DNA of 64,000 bases from Chaetomium olivaceum (lineage: Eukaryota; Ascomycota; Sordariomycetes; Sordariales; Chaetomiaceae): contig JAYWVB010000019.1 in NCBI GenBank assembly GCA_039881045.1, positions 496,001 through 560,000 on the forward strand. Reading direction: 5' to 3'. Shown here piece after piece: positions 22,663-32,346 of the stretch. Below the pieces are notes generated by a model. It was not told the origin of the DNA. It saw only the letters and a list, made by a program, of their open reading frames with translations, and did no database searches. The position numbers and the translations under genes were made by a program. Positions within the stretch are counted from its first letter, which is position 1; each line of letters begins with the position of its first letter.

Positions 22663-25600
22663 CTAGTCCACTGGCTGCTGCTTAAACAAGCTCTTCCCCC
22701 TCAGCCACTTCCGATAGGCCTTGTACCGCTTCTTGAGCGCGTCCTCCTCGGTGACGGTCAGCGGGTTCTCCGCCACCCGCACCGTCTCGGCGTACAGCGC
22801 CCTGTCGTCCTCCTCCTCCCTCTCGCCTTCCCCCGCCTCGTCCCCAGCATCGCCGTCCTCCCGGTGGCCCCCGTCCTCGCCGCGGGCGACAGTCCCCTTC
22901 CTCTCGTCCCTCCCGCCGCCGCCGCCGCCGCCGCCGAAATCCACCTCTCGCCCGAGCCCTTCCTCCCGCCACTTCCCGTTGATGAAGGCGAGATACTCGG
23001 GCTCGATCTCGTCTATAGGCAGCATGAATATTATTACCACCACCACCACCGCCATTATGATTGGTGTTGCTGCCGTTGTGATTGCCGCCCCCACCGCCCC
23101 ACCACCACCGTAATTCCCATCCGTCCCCGCCCCCGCCCACGTGGCCGTGGCCGACGAGACGACCAGCGGCAGGTTCTGCGGGTGGGCGACGTAGCGGGCG
23201 TAGTCGTCGGCCTCGGCGGCGCTGACGGCCGGGTCGAGCGAGTCGCGCACGACTTGGGTGAAGGTCTGCTGGGCGGCGCGCGACTTCTCCAGGGCGGTCT
23301 GGTGCGGTTTCTGTTTGTCTTGGTCTTGGTTCTGGTCCTGGCTCTGGATCTGGTTTTCTCCTTTGGATGGCGTGCGGGTGTGGGTAGGTTGGTGCGGGTG
23401 GTGGCCCTGGTGGTGGTGGTGCTGGTTATTGTTGCTATTGTTGCTGTGTTGTGGGTTTCTTCGATGCTGGTGTTGCGGCTGTGGGGTTGGCGCTTTGGCG
23501 GCGTTGGTGCTGGTGGTGATGGTGGTGGGACTGGGTTTCGTTGGGGGTGTTCTTTTCGTGCAACCAGCGGTGGAGCGACACGCGACCGTTCGCGGCGGCG
23601 GCGGCAGCACTCTGGGTCGGGCTGGTGGGTTTCTCGCTCACGGATGATGTCTCGGTGTCGTCGGCCATGCGAGCTAGGTCGTTGGGGGTGATGATGCTTA
23701 CTTCCTTCTTTGCTTTCTTCTTGTCGTGGGCGTCGCGTCGGTGTCGTTGCGCACGCGGAAGGGGCTGAGGTCGTACCGGCCGTCCTGGGTCGACTTGAAT
23801 GGGATGTATTTGATGGTCGAGTTCATCTTGTAGGGGAACATTTTGGGGAAGGAGGAGAGGGTGGACGGGCGGTAATATTCCAGCCAGTAATCATCATAGG
23901 CAGAAATCGGCTTGCTGTCCACGGCGGGTTGCAAGGGCGGGTACGGGGCAAGTACACGTTCCTTTAGAAACTCCGGAGTGTACCAGTTGATGTAGTCACG
24001 TTTTCGCTTTTCTAGCCATGTCCGGGGATCCTCGTGATGGAGGTAGTAGTCCGTGGCCAAATCCCATAGCATGGGCTGCCCCTGGGCGAAGATGTAGTTG
24101 CCGAGAAAGAGATTGTACGCTTCCTGGCGCTGCCCGTCCAGGAAAGAGTTGTGGTAGTACCGCTTGAAGCTCTCGATCATGTCGCGTGAGTGGCTAGTCC
24201 ACTGGTTGATCTTGCGGTAGGTCTCCATGGTGTTGACCAGCTGCGACCCGCCGTACTGCACAGCGATAGTGTCCCCATGGTCGTGGTACATGTGCGTGAA
24301 TAGGTTAACGGCGTCGGTGTCGTACTCTATCGTGGTGTCCCCCAAGATACCAAGGGCATGGAGTTGGTGGCCTAGAGCCCGCTTCCCGATAACAAACTGG
24401 GCGGCATTTGTCCGGTCCAGGCAGTCGATACAGTTTGTACGTGCCACGCCGTTCTGGGCGCGAATCGGGGAGACGTGGCCATCACCATTTTGGAAGAAAC
24501 CTGTAGTGCTCACGACCTCCTCGGCAATGCTCTCGAGCGTGCCGATCACGTCCTGGTCGCGACTCTTGGCAGCGCGCGACATGTCCCAGGCCCGGTGGAT
24601 GATCTTCTTGTCGGCCGGTAGGAACTGGTTGAGGTAGGCAATGGCGCGCGTGTATTCATCCAAGAGCTTGCTCTCGCGCGGTGTCCGCTCGCGAGCCTTG
24701 ATCAGGTTCAGAACATAGATGGGGGCGCCGTACCGCTCAAAGAGGTTGTCAAAGTGCAGCGCGGCTGCTGTGTAGAAGGGGTCTACCAGGTTCAGCTCTA
24801 TCGGCGGTTTGGGGGTGACTCCCGTGTTGTCCTGGGTCCAGTAGAGCGGGATGGAGCCGCGATGTTGGACATAGGAGGTGTATGTAGGGTTGGCAAAGAA
24901 CTTGGGGCCCGGCGCATGAAACGAGGTGGTCATGGCCTCGGACACAATCTGCTCCGTCTCGACATCGTTGGCGACGTATCCCAGGTCGTTGGCGCCCCTC
25001 TTCAGAAACCTGGCGCCGGCAAAATAGCGGCTGCGGCGGGCGATGATGGTTATGTGGGCAGTCCTCCCGTAGACGGACACGGCGGACTGGTCAATGTAAC
25101 CATGGATGATCGGGCGGCACCAGTCGAAGGGTGCGTTGAGAACCTTGGCGGCCGGCTGGAGCAAGTGGTCGTTCCAGACAAACATGGGGTTGAAGTCATC
25201 GTCGGTGGAGCAAGGGCGGCCGTTGATCAGGGCGGCTCTCTCCCTGGAGATGTTGTGTTGCAGGCTGCGGGTGATGTCGTAGGAGTAGCTATAATAGAAG
25301 GACCGGGCCAGATCGAGGTGGTTGAGGATGCCCAAAAAGCGCGACTCTTCGGTGTTGCGCTGGTCGGCCTTGTAGTTGGGCGACGTCAGGGGGATGAGGT
25401 CGGTGTCGTCGATCTGGTAGACGTAGTGGCCTCCAATCATGGCGACGGTGCTCTTCTTTGTAATCAACAGCATGTAATAGGGGCCCGTAAACTTGATAAA
25501 GCCCAAAATACCCCAGGTGGTGCACCGGAGCTTCAGCCCACCCGTTCCCTTGTTGCCGTCGTCGATGGTATCGAGCAACTGGTTCATGTCCTTCTGGGTA

Positions 25601-26172
25601 TAAACGGTCTTGTCGTCGGTAATGCTCAGTTCCGGGGCGTCGTCACCGTCGTTTGTGCGGTCGACCTTAAGGATGCGGTAACGTTTCTCGGTCACGTCGC
25701 CGCCCACAATGTAGAAGCGGCTCGCCGTTTCATACAAGCTGAACCTGTGCATCTTGTGGCTCAGCCTTGGTCGCGGGCCCGAGTCATGGCCGGCGGCGCC
25801 AGCACGGCCTTCGTCGTCTTCATCTTCGACGGTCTCGGCCAAGCCTGGGCGCGATGGCGGGTCGGGGCTCGAGGTGCGGAGGAAAGGCCGGGCGACGGCG
25901 GGCTCGTCTTCGTCATTGTCGTCACCTACGCCGGTGCCTGCAGCGGTACCGGTGCGAGGGGGAGCCGAGGCACCGGAGATGATGGAATCTGTATCGGTAC
26001 CGGCGTTATTGTGTAGAGGAGGAAAGACGGGTTCGGGGGTATCGCGGGAGTCCAACTCGGGAGCTCGCTGTTGTGGCGGGGCGTGTTGTCGGGGCGGTGT
26101 CGTTTCTGAGGCGGGGGCTGCAGCGATGATGGTGTTGACGCTAGCGAGTTCTGTCTCGCCCGTGTCAGCCAT
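22663..26172 (-). CDS. FIG4: Polyphosphoinositide phosphatase Fig4 (SAC domain); long C-terminal tail reached only through frame breaks
   Basis: 26172-23698 encodes 824 residues without introns. It holds a disordered Pro/Ala/Asp-rich start (about 1-140), FSLYETASRFYIVGGDVTEK opening the SAC domain, and the catalytic P-loop RTNCIDCLDRTNAAQF (CX5R, about residue 580). Fig4 removes the 5-phosphate of PI(3,5)P2 on the vacuole/endosome and forms the complex with Vac14 and Fab1. The apparent stop at 23698 follows a switch to a basic non-conserved end. One added base near 23728-23740 instead opens KKKAKKEVSIITPNDLARM, which continues into the open frame at 23668 and, after a second break within a His/Asn/Gln-rich repeat (about 23435-23600), into DSLDPAVSAAEADDYARYV and the final YKAYRKWLRGKSLFKQQ, stop at 22663. 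I infer that these belong to one protein of about 1160 residues; a separate downstream gene is the alternative. Confidence 0.85.
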
Positions 26173-27614
26173 TTCGATCCTCTGGTCCGCCGATCGAAAC
26201 TTATTAAACGGCCATGTGGGTGAAGATGTTAGGCTGTTACTCGGGCCTTGTCAACGGTACCGGCACCGAGTAACGAGAAGAGGGACTTGGCGATGGCTGC
26301 GACTCTCTGGACAATCCAACCCCACCATCCGGACCCCACTCCTCCACTCCACAGAATCGTCCATCTCCGTCCTAGCGCCTTGGCGTCCCATAAACGCTCA
26401 CAGCTCAGCTCTTTCAGCTTCCAGCCCTGCCAAGGATCGGAACCTACACAGTAACGGTGTAACCAGCTTCCATCAACTACAGATTACGTTCGTACAGATT
26501 ACACTATTACAGTACGAATAAGGTTGAATGATCAACATCCAGCACATCCAATTACATTCATATTATCTGTTCAACGGCGGCCATGACGCAGGTGCGTAAG
26601 CAATCAGGACAGTGAAAGGCAACTGAACCACGCATTGCCGCATTGGGTTCGAGTTCTGCTTTCCTGGTTCTTCACCTGCTAGATCTCTATAATAGAGGCT
26701 ATATAGAGCAAATCCGAGTCTATATCATTGGCTAAGCTATTTGAAATATCTGCCCCGGGAAGGACGATTCGTCTGATCCAGCAATCTCCGTATTGCTACC
26801 TATTGTGCCGAACTAGCTTGGTGTCTCGGGCAAGAATCGACTACCTGTGATAAATTTGATAATACAAGGTGCAATTGCTGTCCCGCAATAGAGACGTCGT
26901 TTTTGCGACACTTTCTCTACACAGTAGACTCAGTCGCTGCTGATGCCGCGCAGAGAATACTATCTAGGCGATGGGGCCGAGTATCCATCTGAAGGGGGGA
27001 GGTGGGCATTCGGCGGTCATCATTGTAGTCACAGTCACAGATTCCTCACGAATATGTTTTTCATTCGGTTTGGAATAATGGCTTATTAATAATCAGTTTC
27101 GCTCTGATGAACGACCGAGAATCTGTGCACATACTCCCATCCATCCGGTTTTAGGGTTCCCCCAGTGTAGTTCAGGATCCGAGTCGACATCAGGCGACCA
27201 TGCAGGGAGAGAAAGAGCCCTGTTATACCTCCGGAAGACGCTTCTTGAACACTGACTCGAAGCCGGCGTTCTCGTTTTCTATCACGAGGTATTTCCTTAA
27301 TCGTCACGCTTCCATTGTCCAATACGTTCGTTCGCTGTGGCCTTCGCACGGATAATGAACCTAAACCCAAAGGTAGCAGACCACGTCACCTGAGGATGCT
27401 CGCACCTCTACCCATACCGGTCGGTGATTAGAACTCGCCACTGCGTGCTCGACCGTTCTATAAATTAATCTCGACGTGAGGCCAAATCTGTTTCCCTGCA
27501 TGCTTCATACATCCGCGGCTCTCCACTGATAACTTGACTTGTCTCTCGCCCACACAGCCGCCCCTTTGCAAACAACATTGCTTGCAGACAATCTTGCCGA
27601 CCTAGACCGCAATC
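26173..27614. other. Intergenic region, divergent promoters of FIG4 and the low-complexity membrane protein
   Basis: About 1.4 kb, more AT-rich than the neighbours from about 26450. It contains small repeats of TATAGAG type near 26690-26710. A minus-strand open frame (27370-27086, 94 residues) is basic and without motif; not supported. The promoter of the downstream gene is likely in its last 200 bp. Confidence 0.5.
27459..27465 (+). promoter_or_regulatory. Possible TATA box (TATAAAT)
   Basis: TATAAAT lies 150 nt before the proposed ATG at 27615, a usual distance for a fungal gene with a leader of about 100 nt. Only the motif and spacing support it. Confidence 0.3.
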
Positions 27615-28917
27615 ATGAATCAGTAAGTTGAATGAATCTGAATAGAGACGATAACAGTAAACCTAATTTATTAGCCTGCAGTCTTTGTGCCGACGAGCCT
27701 CCCAGGCCAGCGTTTCCCCGGCCTCGACAAGTCCGATACCGCCACGGACGGATGGAAACACGACCTTGACCCCCATGTCGCCAGGTTTAGCTGCCGGCAT
27801 CATCATCGGCTGTGCGGCTCTGTTGGGTGTGTTTCTTTGGCTGTTTGCCGTGTTCCGCAGGCGCGATGGAGAAGAAAACCATCGGGCGCACCGGAAGCGC
27901 GACTTGATGAGTGAGCTCGAGGAAGGTTGCATGGACTGCCTGGATCAGGCCATTCGACGATGCGGGTTGGATATGATCTGCCCGCTCCAAGGGTTATGGG
28001 AGCTCTTGCACGGTAAGGGGTCACCGTTCGAGAATTCACGAGGGCCCTACCCCCCCCCTTCGTCGCTTTCTGTGGTGGTCCGTCCCCCGACACCAACACC
28101 ACCGCCCCTTGTGCCTCTGCGCTCTCGGCCCGCTCTGCGCCCTCGGCCCGCTCTGCGCGTTTTCCCTCCTCCGCGTCCCGCCCCGCCCCGGTTTCTTCCC
28201 GGCTCTCGCCCTCTGCGCCCCTCCCCGGTGTCTCCGTCTGCGCCTCGGCCACCCACCCCGCCGCCCCCGCGCTCGCACCGGCAACGCGTGCCCCTGCCCC
28301 GCCACCGCTTTCCTTGGTCCTCCCTCTCCTCCTTCTCCTCCTCCTCCTCCTCCAGCAGCCCCGCTCTCGTCTCCCCTCCCCTCCCCCCTTTCCCCCCCCC
28401 TCCCAGCACCCCACCCCCACCCCCACTCCCACACCCCCGCCGCCTACCCCCCGTCCCACACCCGCGCCCCCAGCCTCCCCGCGTCTACCCAACTCCGGTG
28501 GAGGGGCTTGCTTGGTTGGGTTGGGGTGGTGGTGGTGGGGATGTTCAGGTTGGGGGTGCTGAGGTTGAGGTTAGGGGGGAGGTTGGTGCTGGTGCTGGTG
28601 CTGGTGCTGGGGTTGGAGGTGGTGGGACTGGGGCTGGGGCTGGGACTGGCATTGGCGATGGTATTGGTGGTGGTATTGGTAGTGGTGGTAGTGTTGGTTG
28701 GGAGGGCAGTGATGGTAATGGTGGTGACGTGGGTACTTCTCGGATTGGTGTTGCCCTTACCACGGAAGATAGGGTTTCTGCTGGGGGTTGGCATAGGGCC
28801 AGCACCGCGAGATCGGGTGGTGACCATGGCCTTGCTATTACCACGGATCATAGGGTTTCTGCTGGGGGTTGGCATAGGGCTAGCACCGCAGGATATGGTG
28901 GTTGCGGGTACGGGTGA
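27615..28917 (+). CDS. Unrecognised single-pass membrane protein with Pro-rich then Gly-rich tail
   Basis: No family recognised. A tiny first exon (27615-27622, ATGAATCA) joins over a 52-nt intron (GTAAGT...TTATTAG, 27623-27674) to one long exon; 416 residues. Residues 1-40 are Ser/Thr/Pro-rich, then a hydrophobic helix LAAGIIIGCAALLGVFLWLF (41-60) is followed by RRR, so the short N-terminus should be outside and the tail cytosolic. The tail begins with a Glu/Cys segment (LMSELEEGCMDCLDQAIRR), then about 130 residues rich in Pro/Arg/Ser, then Gly/Ala repeats, and ends with two copies of a 27-residue unit containing RVSAGGWHRASTA. The pattern resembles fungal Ser/Thr-rich receptor-like proteins with a cytosolic tail, but no domain confirms that. 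The 3' end is uncertain because alternative frames are also open over the low-complexity part. Confidence 0.5.
28751..28912 (+). repeat. In-frame tandem duplication, 81-bp unit x 2
   Basis: Two adjacent copies with an 81-bp period; the core ATAGGGTTTCTGCTGGGGGT and its continuation GGCATAGGGC are identical in both, flanks diverge. 81 bp is 27 codons, so the frame of the membrane-protein gene is kept. Confidence 0.9.
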
Positions 28918-29415
28918 CGATGGGAATGGGTTGGATATAAGGATAAATCAGCCGAGGTGGGCTTCAAATAGGTAGTGGGGGATATCGTTTGGATTTTAAA
29001 GGGCGGATTTAATGGGTTGTAAATTAGGGAACGGCCGGGTTCGATAAGTCATGAATTGGATAGGTGGTATGGTTTATATGACTAGTTGAAAAACTACTCG
29101 TAGACCTCTTTGCAAATTCCTTTGAAAAGCTGCCAAGAAGCCCGACTGGAAAACTACCGGAGCTGGGAAGCTCGAACAGGCTTGGCATATACTGTGTTTC
29201 TACATTATGATGTCAGCTTCAGCTCAGGCTGTGGGACTTTGGTGCGTACCCATCCCTTGGGCCAAAGGCTTGGTGACTGTTGCTTGCTGTACGCCATGGA
29301 AGGTAAGGTAAGGTCATGAGTAAGGCTCGGAGTCTTGGTACTTCTTTTTGAATCTCAGGCCCCATCTCGTATAAGATAATAATAATGCCGGGCTACAACA
29401 TCCAGCGTTTCAAGT
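28918..29415. other. Intergenic region between the membrane-protein gene and the LINE insertion
   Basis: No gene supported. AT-rich in its first half (GGATTTTAAAGGGC, TTTATATGACTAG). It is the native sequence flanking the LINE 3' end. Confidence 0.5.
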
Positions 29416-29430
29416 TCTTGTTTTATATTA
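29416..29430. repeat. Target-site duplication, copy at the LINE 3' side
   Basis: TCTTGTTTTATATTA, identical 15 nt to 31634-31648. The two copies bracket the retrotransposon remnant exactly, as expected for target-primed reverse transcription. Confidence 0.85.
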
Positions 29431-31633
29431 TCATTATTCATACTCCGCTGTGCCTTAAGGCGTGCCGGACCCTCAGCTATTTACTGTACAGGAAAACCGC
29501 GCCCTCACAGGCCGGATGAAAAACCCATACCAATATTCAAGGAAAGTACACGTGTGTGAGCCTGCGAATACAAAGAGAGGAGGCCCCCTGGCCTCCGAAG
29601 GAGGGGCGTGTTAGGCCGCCGCTTCCAGCTCGAGCCTCCTAGCCAAACTGTACATCGGCAGCCTTCCTGAGTCCATCAGCCATCCCAGGACCCTCCTCGT
29701 GAGCCGTGCTGTTGCAGGATCAATACCGTGCAGAACAGAGTAAAAGTCCCGTCGCGTTCGAATTCCAGCTCTCTCCCATCTTCGAGTCAGCGGTGGGGCC
29801 AAACACCACACTACCAGGTGCTCGGCAGTCTCCCGTCCTTCGCCGCACTGGCAGGCGGGCGTTAGGATCTCTGGGACTCCTCGTGTAAACAGAAAGTCCC
29901 GTAGGCCTATTGCCCCCGTTCGGATCTGGACCAGCAGAGAACTCCTCGCCTTGGTGAGACCGTCGTGCCGTCTTAGCGTTTCATCTCGGAATAGCGTCTC
30001 TCGCTGATGGTCAAAGTCGTCCGCCGGTCTGGTGATTGCTCTACCGTCCCGTTCCTTTAGCCACCTCGCTCTCCAGGCGTCCTCCGCTACCCTGTTTGTA
30101 TCTACAGCTCCCCCCGTCCAGCGCGCAATCGTGCTTGCGGCGTTCTCCACTGCCGTGGGCTCCCGCAGTCCCACTGTTCGCGGCCGGCCCCTGCCGCCGT
30201 CCCCCGACCGGAGTCTCTGCTGTATCTTGCGACAGGCGGTAAGAACGACGCTCCCTGCGGTCTTCTTGCCGCCCTGGCCGTCGTCTAAGTCGGTTCGCGG
30301 AGCCTGGTTTCAAAGTCCGCAAGTCGCTTGTTGTGGTATAGGTCCAACGGTGGCACCCACGCCTCCGTCTCAAGGTTGCGGATGGGAGTGTGCTTGAAGG
30401 CTCCCGTCACAATCCGCAAGCTTTTGTTCTGGGCCTTCCCGAGGGCCTTGGTGATGCCTTTCTTTGCCGGCTCGCCTCCTACGTCCGTGGGGATGTGAAA
30501 CGACGATGCGCCGTAGGCCAGCGCTGACCGGATGCACTTTGTGTACACTTCTCGCGCTTTAGCTAGCCCCAGTCCCCACGTCGTCGCCGCTAGCCTCGAC
30601 AGGGCGTAGCTCTGGGTCTTCAGCTTCCTCTCCACCGCCGCAAGGTGGGCTTTCCAGTTGAGCTTCCGGTCTAGCCAGACTCCTAGAAACCTGGCAGACT
30701 CTTTTGGTCTGACGGGGCTGGTGCCTCTCCCTGGGTTGGTGAGTTCCAGCTGGTCGTCACTGCCGTCGTCCCTTGTTGAAATGAATTAGCTCGCTCTTTT
30801 CCGGGGCGAACTTCATCCCCCGACTGTCCGCCCATCGCATACATGTTTCCCAGCCGCCTCCAGTTGCCGGACATTGGCCTCGGGGTTTCGACCAAATACC
30901 AGGAGGTTGGTGTCATCCGCAAACCCCGTTATAGCCAAGTGAGGGTGCTCGTCTTTTAGCTGCTTGTATAATGAGGAAATAAGAGGATGAAGAGGACAGG
31001 GGAAAGCGGTGAGCCTTGGGGGACCCCTGCCCGAATTGCTGTCGGTGCCGCCGTCTTGCCGTCAAAAAGGAGGGTGGCCTCTCGGCCCGTCAACCAGTCT
31101 TTTGTCCAGAGGACAAGCCACCTCGGGTAGCCCATTTCTCGCAGAGTTGCTAGTAGTCGTGTGTGGTTGACCGTATCGAAGGCCCCTGAAATGTCCAGTT
31201 GCAACAGGGATGCCGTGGCCTTTTGTCTCCACGCCTCCTGGACCTGGGCTACTACTAGCCGCACAGCCAGCTCCGTGGAGCGGTGTGCCCTGTTTCCCAT
31301 TTGTTCGTCCGGTAGTAAGCCGTTGGCTTCTGCAGCTTGAGTGACCTTCCTGGCGACCACTGACTCTACTACCTTCCCTAGGGTCGGCAGTAGCGCAATG
31401 GGCCTATATCCTCCTGGGGTCTGATACACTGGCGGTGCCTTCCCCGGCTTCGGTAGTACTATGGTCTTTGCCCTTTTGAACCGGTCGGGAAACCACCCCA
31501 GTTCCAGGCACCTCGTCGCCAGTACAGCGAGCACTTCAGCCAGTGGTGACCCACCGGGAGCAGATCCTCCCCTGGCGCCTTCCAGGGGCTTGCTCTTCCT
31601 ATCGCTTTCGTGATCTCGGTCGGCGTCACTGCC
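29431..31633 (-). mobile_element. 5'-truncated non-LTR (LINE, Tad1/I-like) retrotransposon remnant
   Basis: About 2.2 kb on the minus strand. The sequence begins inside the reverse transcriptase (TEITKAIGRASPWKAPGEDL at the 5' junction, about 31620) and continues with LPKPGKAPPVYQTPGGYRPI, LLQLDISGAFDTVNHTRLL (first catalytic Asp), AGVPQGSPLSPVLFIL and, one frame over, the FADDTNLLVFGRN box. A C-terminal domain follows, with CQCGEGRETAEHLVVWC, the Cys/His motif commonly found after the RT of such elements. At least four frame shifts separate these parts, so no active protein is encoded. The 3' end reads GAGTATGAATAATGA next to the target site, an AT-rich simple tail typical of this group. Endonuclease and ORF1 are absent. 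Intact 15-bp target duplications show that truncation occurred at insertion. Confidence 0.92.
29611..31623 (-). pseudogene. Reverse transcriptase pseudogene of the LINE remnant
   Basis: Coding remains of the element above, in several frames: RT fingers/palm (about 31623-30960), YADD-like FADD segment (about 30940-30890), thumb with WETCMRWADSRGMKFAPEKS (about 30880-30790), a connection region KTQSYALSRLAATTWGLGLA (about 30630-30570) and the C-terminal Cys/His region to the stop at 29611. Single-base shifts occur near 30980, 30875, 30310 and 30180. The N-terminal apurinic endonuclease domain is missing because of 5' truncation. Confidence 0.88.
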
Positions 31634-31648
31634 TCTTGTTTTATATTA
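31634..31648. repeat. Target-site duplication, copy at the LINE 5' side
   Basis: TCTTGTTTTATATTA, identical to 29416-29430. The sequence right after it (GGTACCTAG) is non-element DNA, marking the 5' truncation point of the element. Confidence 0.85.
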
Positions 31649-32346
31649 GGTACCTAGCAACTAGACTCGAGAGCGTTGTTTACGAGTCACTTTGGCCATT
31701 CAATTTTCGTGTCTATCTTTTCCACCCTAGACACTCCCATTTCGCCGTTCCATTAAACGACAAAGGTTTGATTTTTTTTCTTGGCTATCTGAATGATGAA
31801 ATAGTGATACTAATGTGAGAATAGGATTTTGCTAATATTGCTTCAGTTCCATCTCATCAACAGAACATATCCAACCCAGCTAGTGTGTTTTCCACAGACA
31901 CGTAGCATCAAGTTGTTTTAATTTACCTATTAGGGTCCTCTTTCACAAGTATCATCTCAAGGTGGGCATATATCCTCTTACCTCTTAGTATGTGTTGATT
32001 ATTGAGTCGTTGACTCGGACTCTCGGAGAGATTTGGAAGGAAGGGGGACTGTGCGGCGTACCCACTGTTTAGGCAACCGTATTTGGTGCTGATGCGGATA
32101 TAAACAAGCAACGAATTACACGCGCGACCTGTTTTCCTGGCTGCTTCTTAATTCCGAGTCGACTCGGGGGTCAGGAGATCAGTCCGAGTGTGTACTTTCC
32201 TTCCATTGGCCTTGGTCTTGTTCAATCATGGGCCTGGAGCTTCATTAGTCATCCAACATCTTGCATAAAAAAGCCCAACACGCGCTTGGCGATCTGAACG
32301 GTCGGGCAACAGCCTGGGGTTTACCTACAAGTATTCCAGCAATTAT
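31649..32346. other. Intergenic region, promoter of the P450 gene
   Basis: AT-rich up to about 32000. It contains GAGTCGTTGACTCGG (about 32004-32018), a perfect 14-bp palindrome (next entry) and CATAAAAAA at about 32264-32272, a TATA-like element about 80 nt before the P450 ATG. No gene supported. Confidence 0.5.
32154..32167. promoter_or_regulatory. Perfect 14-bp palindrome, CCG-N8-CGG type operator candidate
   Basis: CCGAGTCGACTCGG equals its own reverse complement. Its ends are inverted CCG/CGG triplets, the half-sites bound by dimeric Zn2Cys6 regulators, and it lies about 180 nt before the P450 start. A related imperfect copy (GAGTCGTTGACTC) lies 150 nt upstream. Function is inference. 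Confidence 0.4.

Noticed and set aside
22864..23691. Plus-strand frame of 275 codons with hydrophobic stretches, opposite the FIG4 tail
   Set aside because: It is the complement of His/Gln/Asn-rich codons, which reads as Val/Leu/Trp; not a membrane protein.
24754..26016. 420-codon antisense frame opposite FIG4
   Set aside because: Fully antisense to a well-conserved phosphatase; Val/Gly-rich shadow.
26640..26660. GGGTTCGAGTTC as a tRNA B box
   Set aside because: The last two bases do not fit, and there is no A box or cloverleaf around it.
28109..28975. Alternative 288-codon frame over the low-complexity membrane-protein gene
   Set aside because: Starts inside the exon and reads Leu/Val-rich only because of the G/T repeats; the other frame connects to the helix and the splice-supported start.
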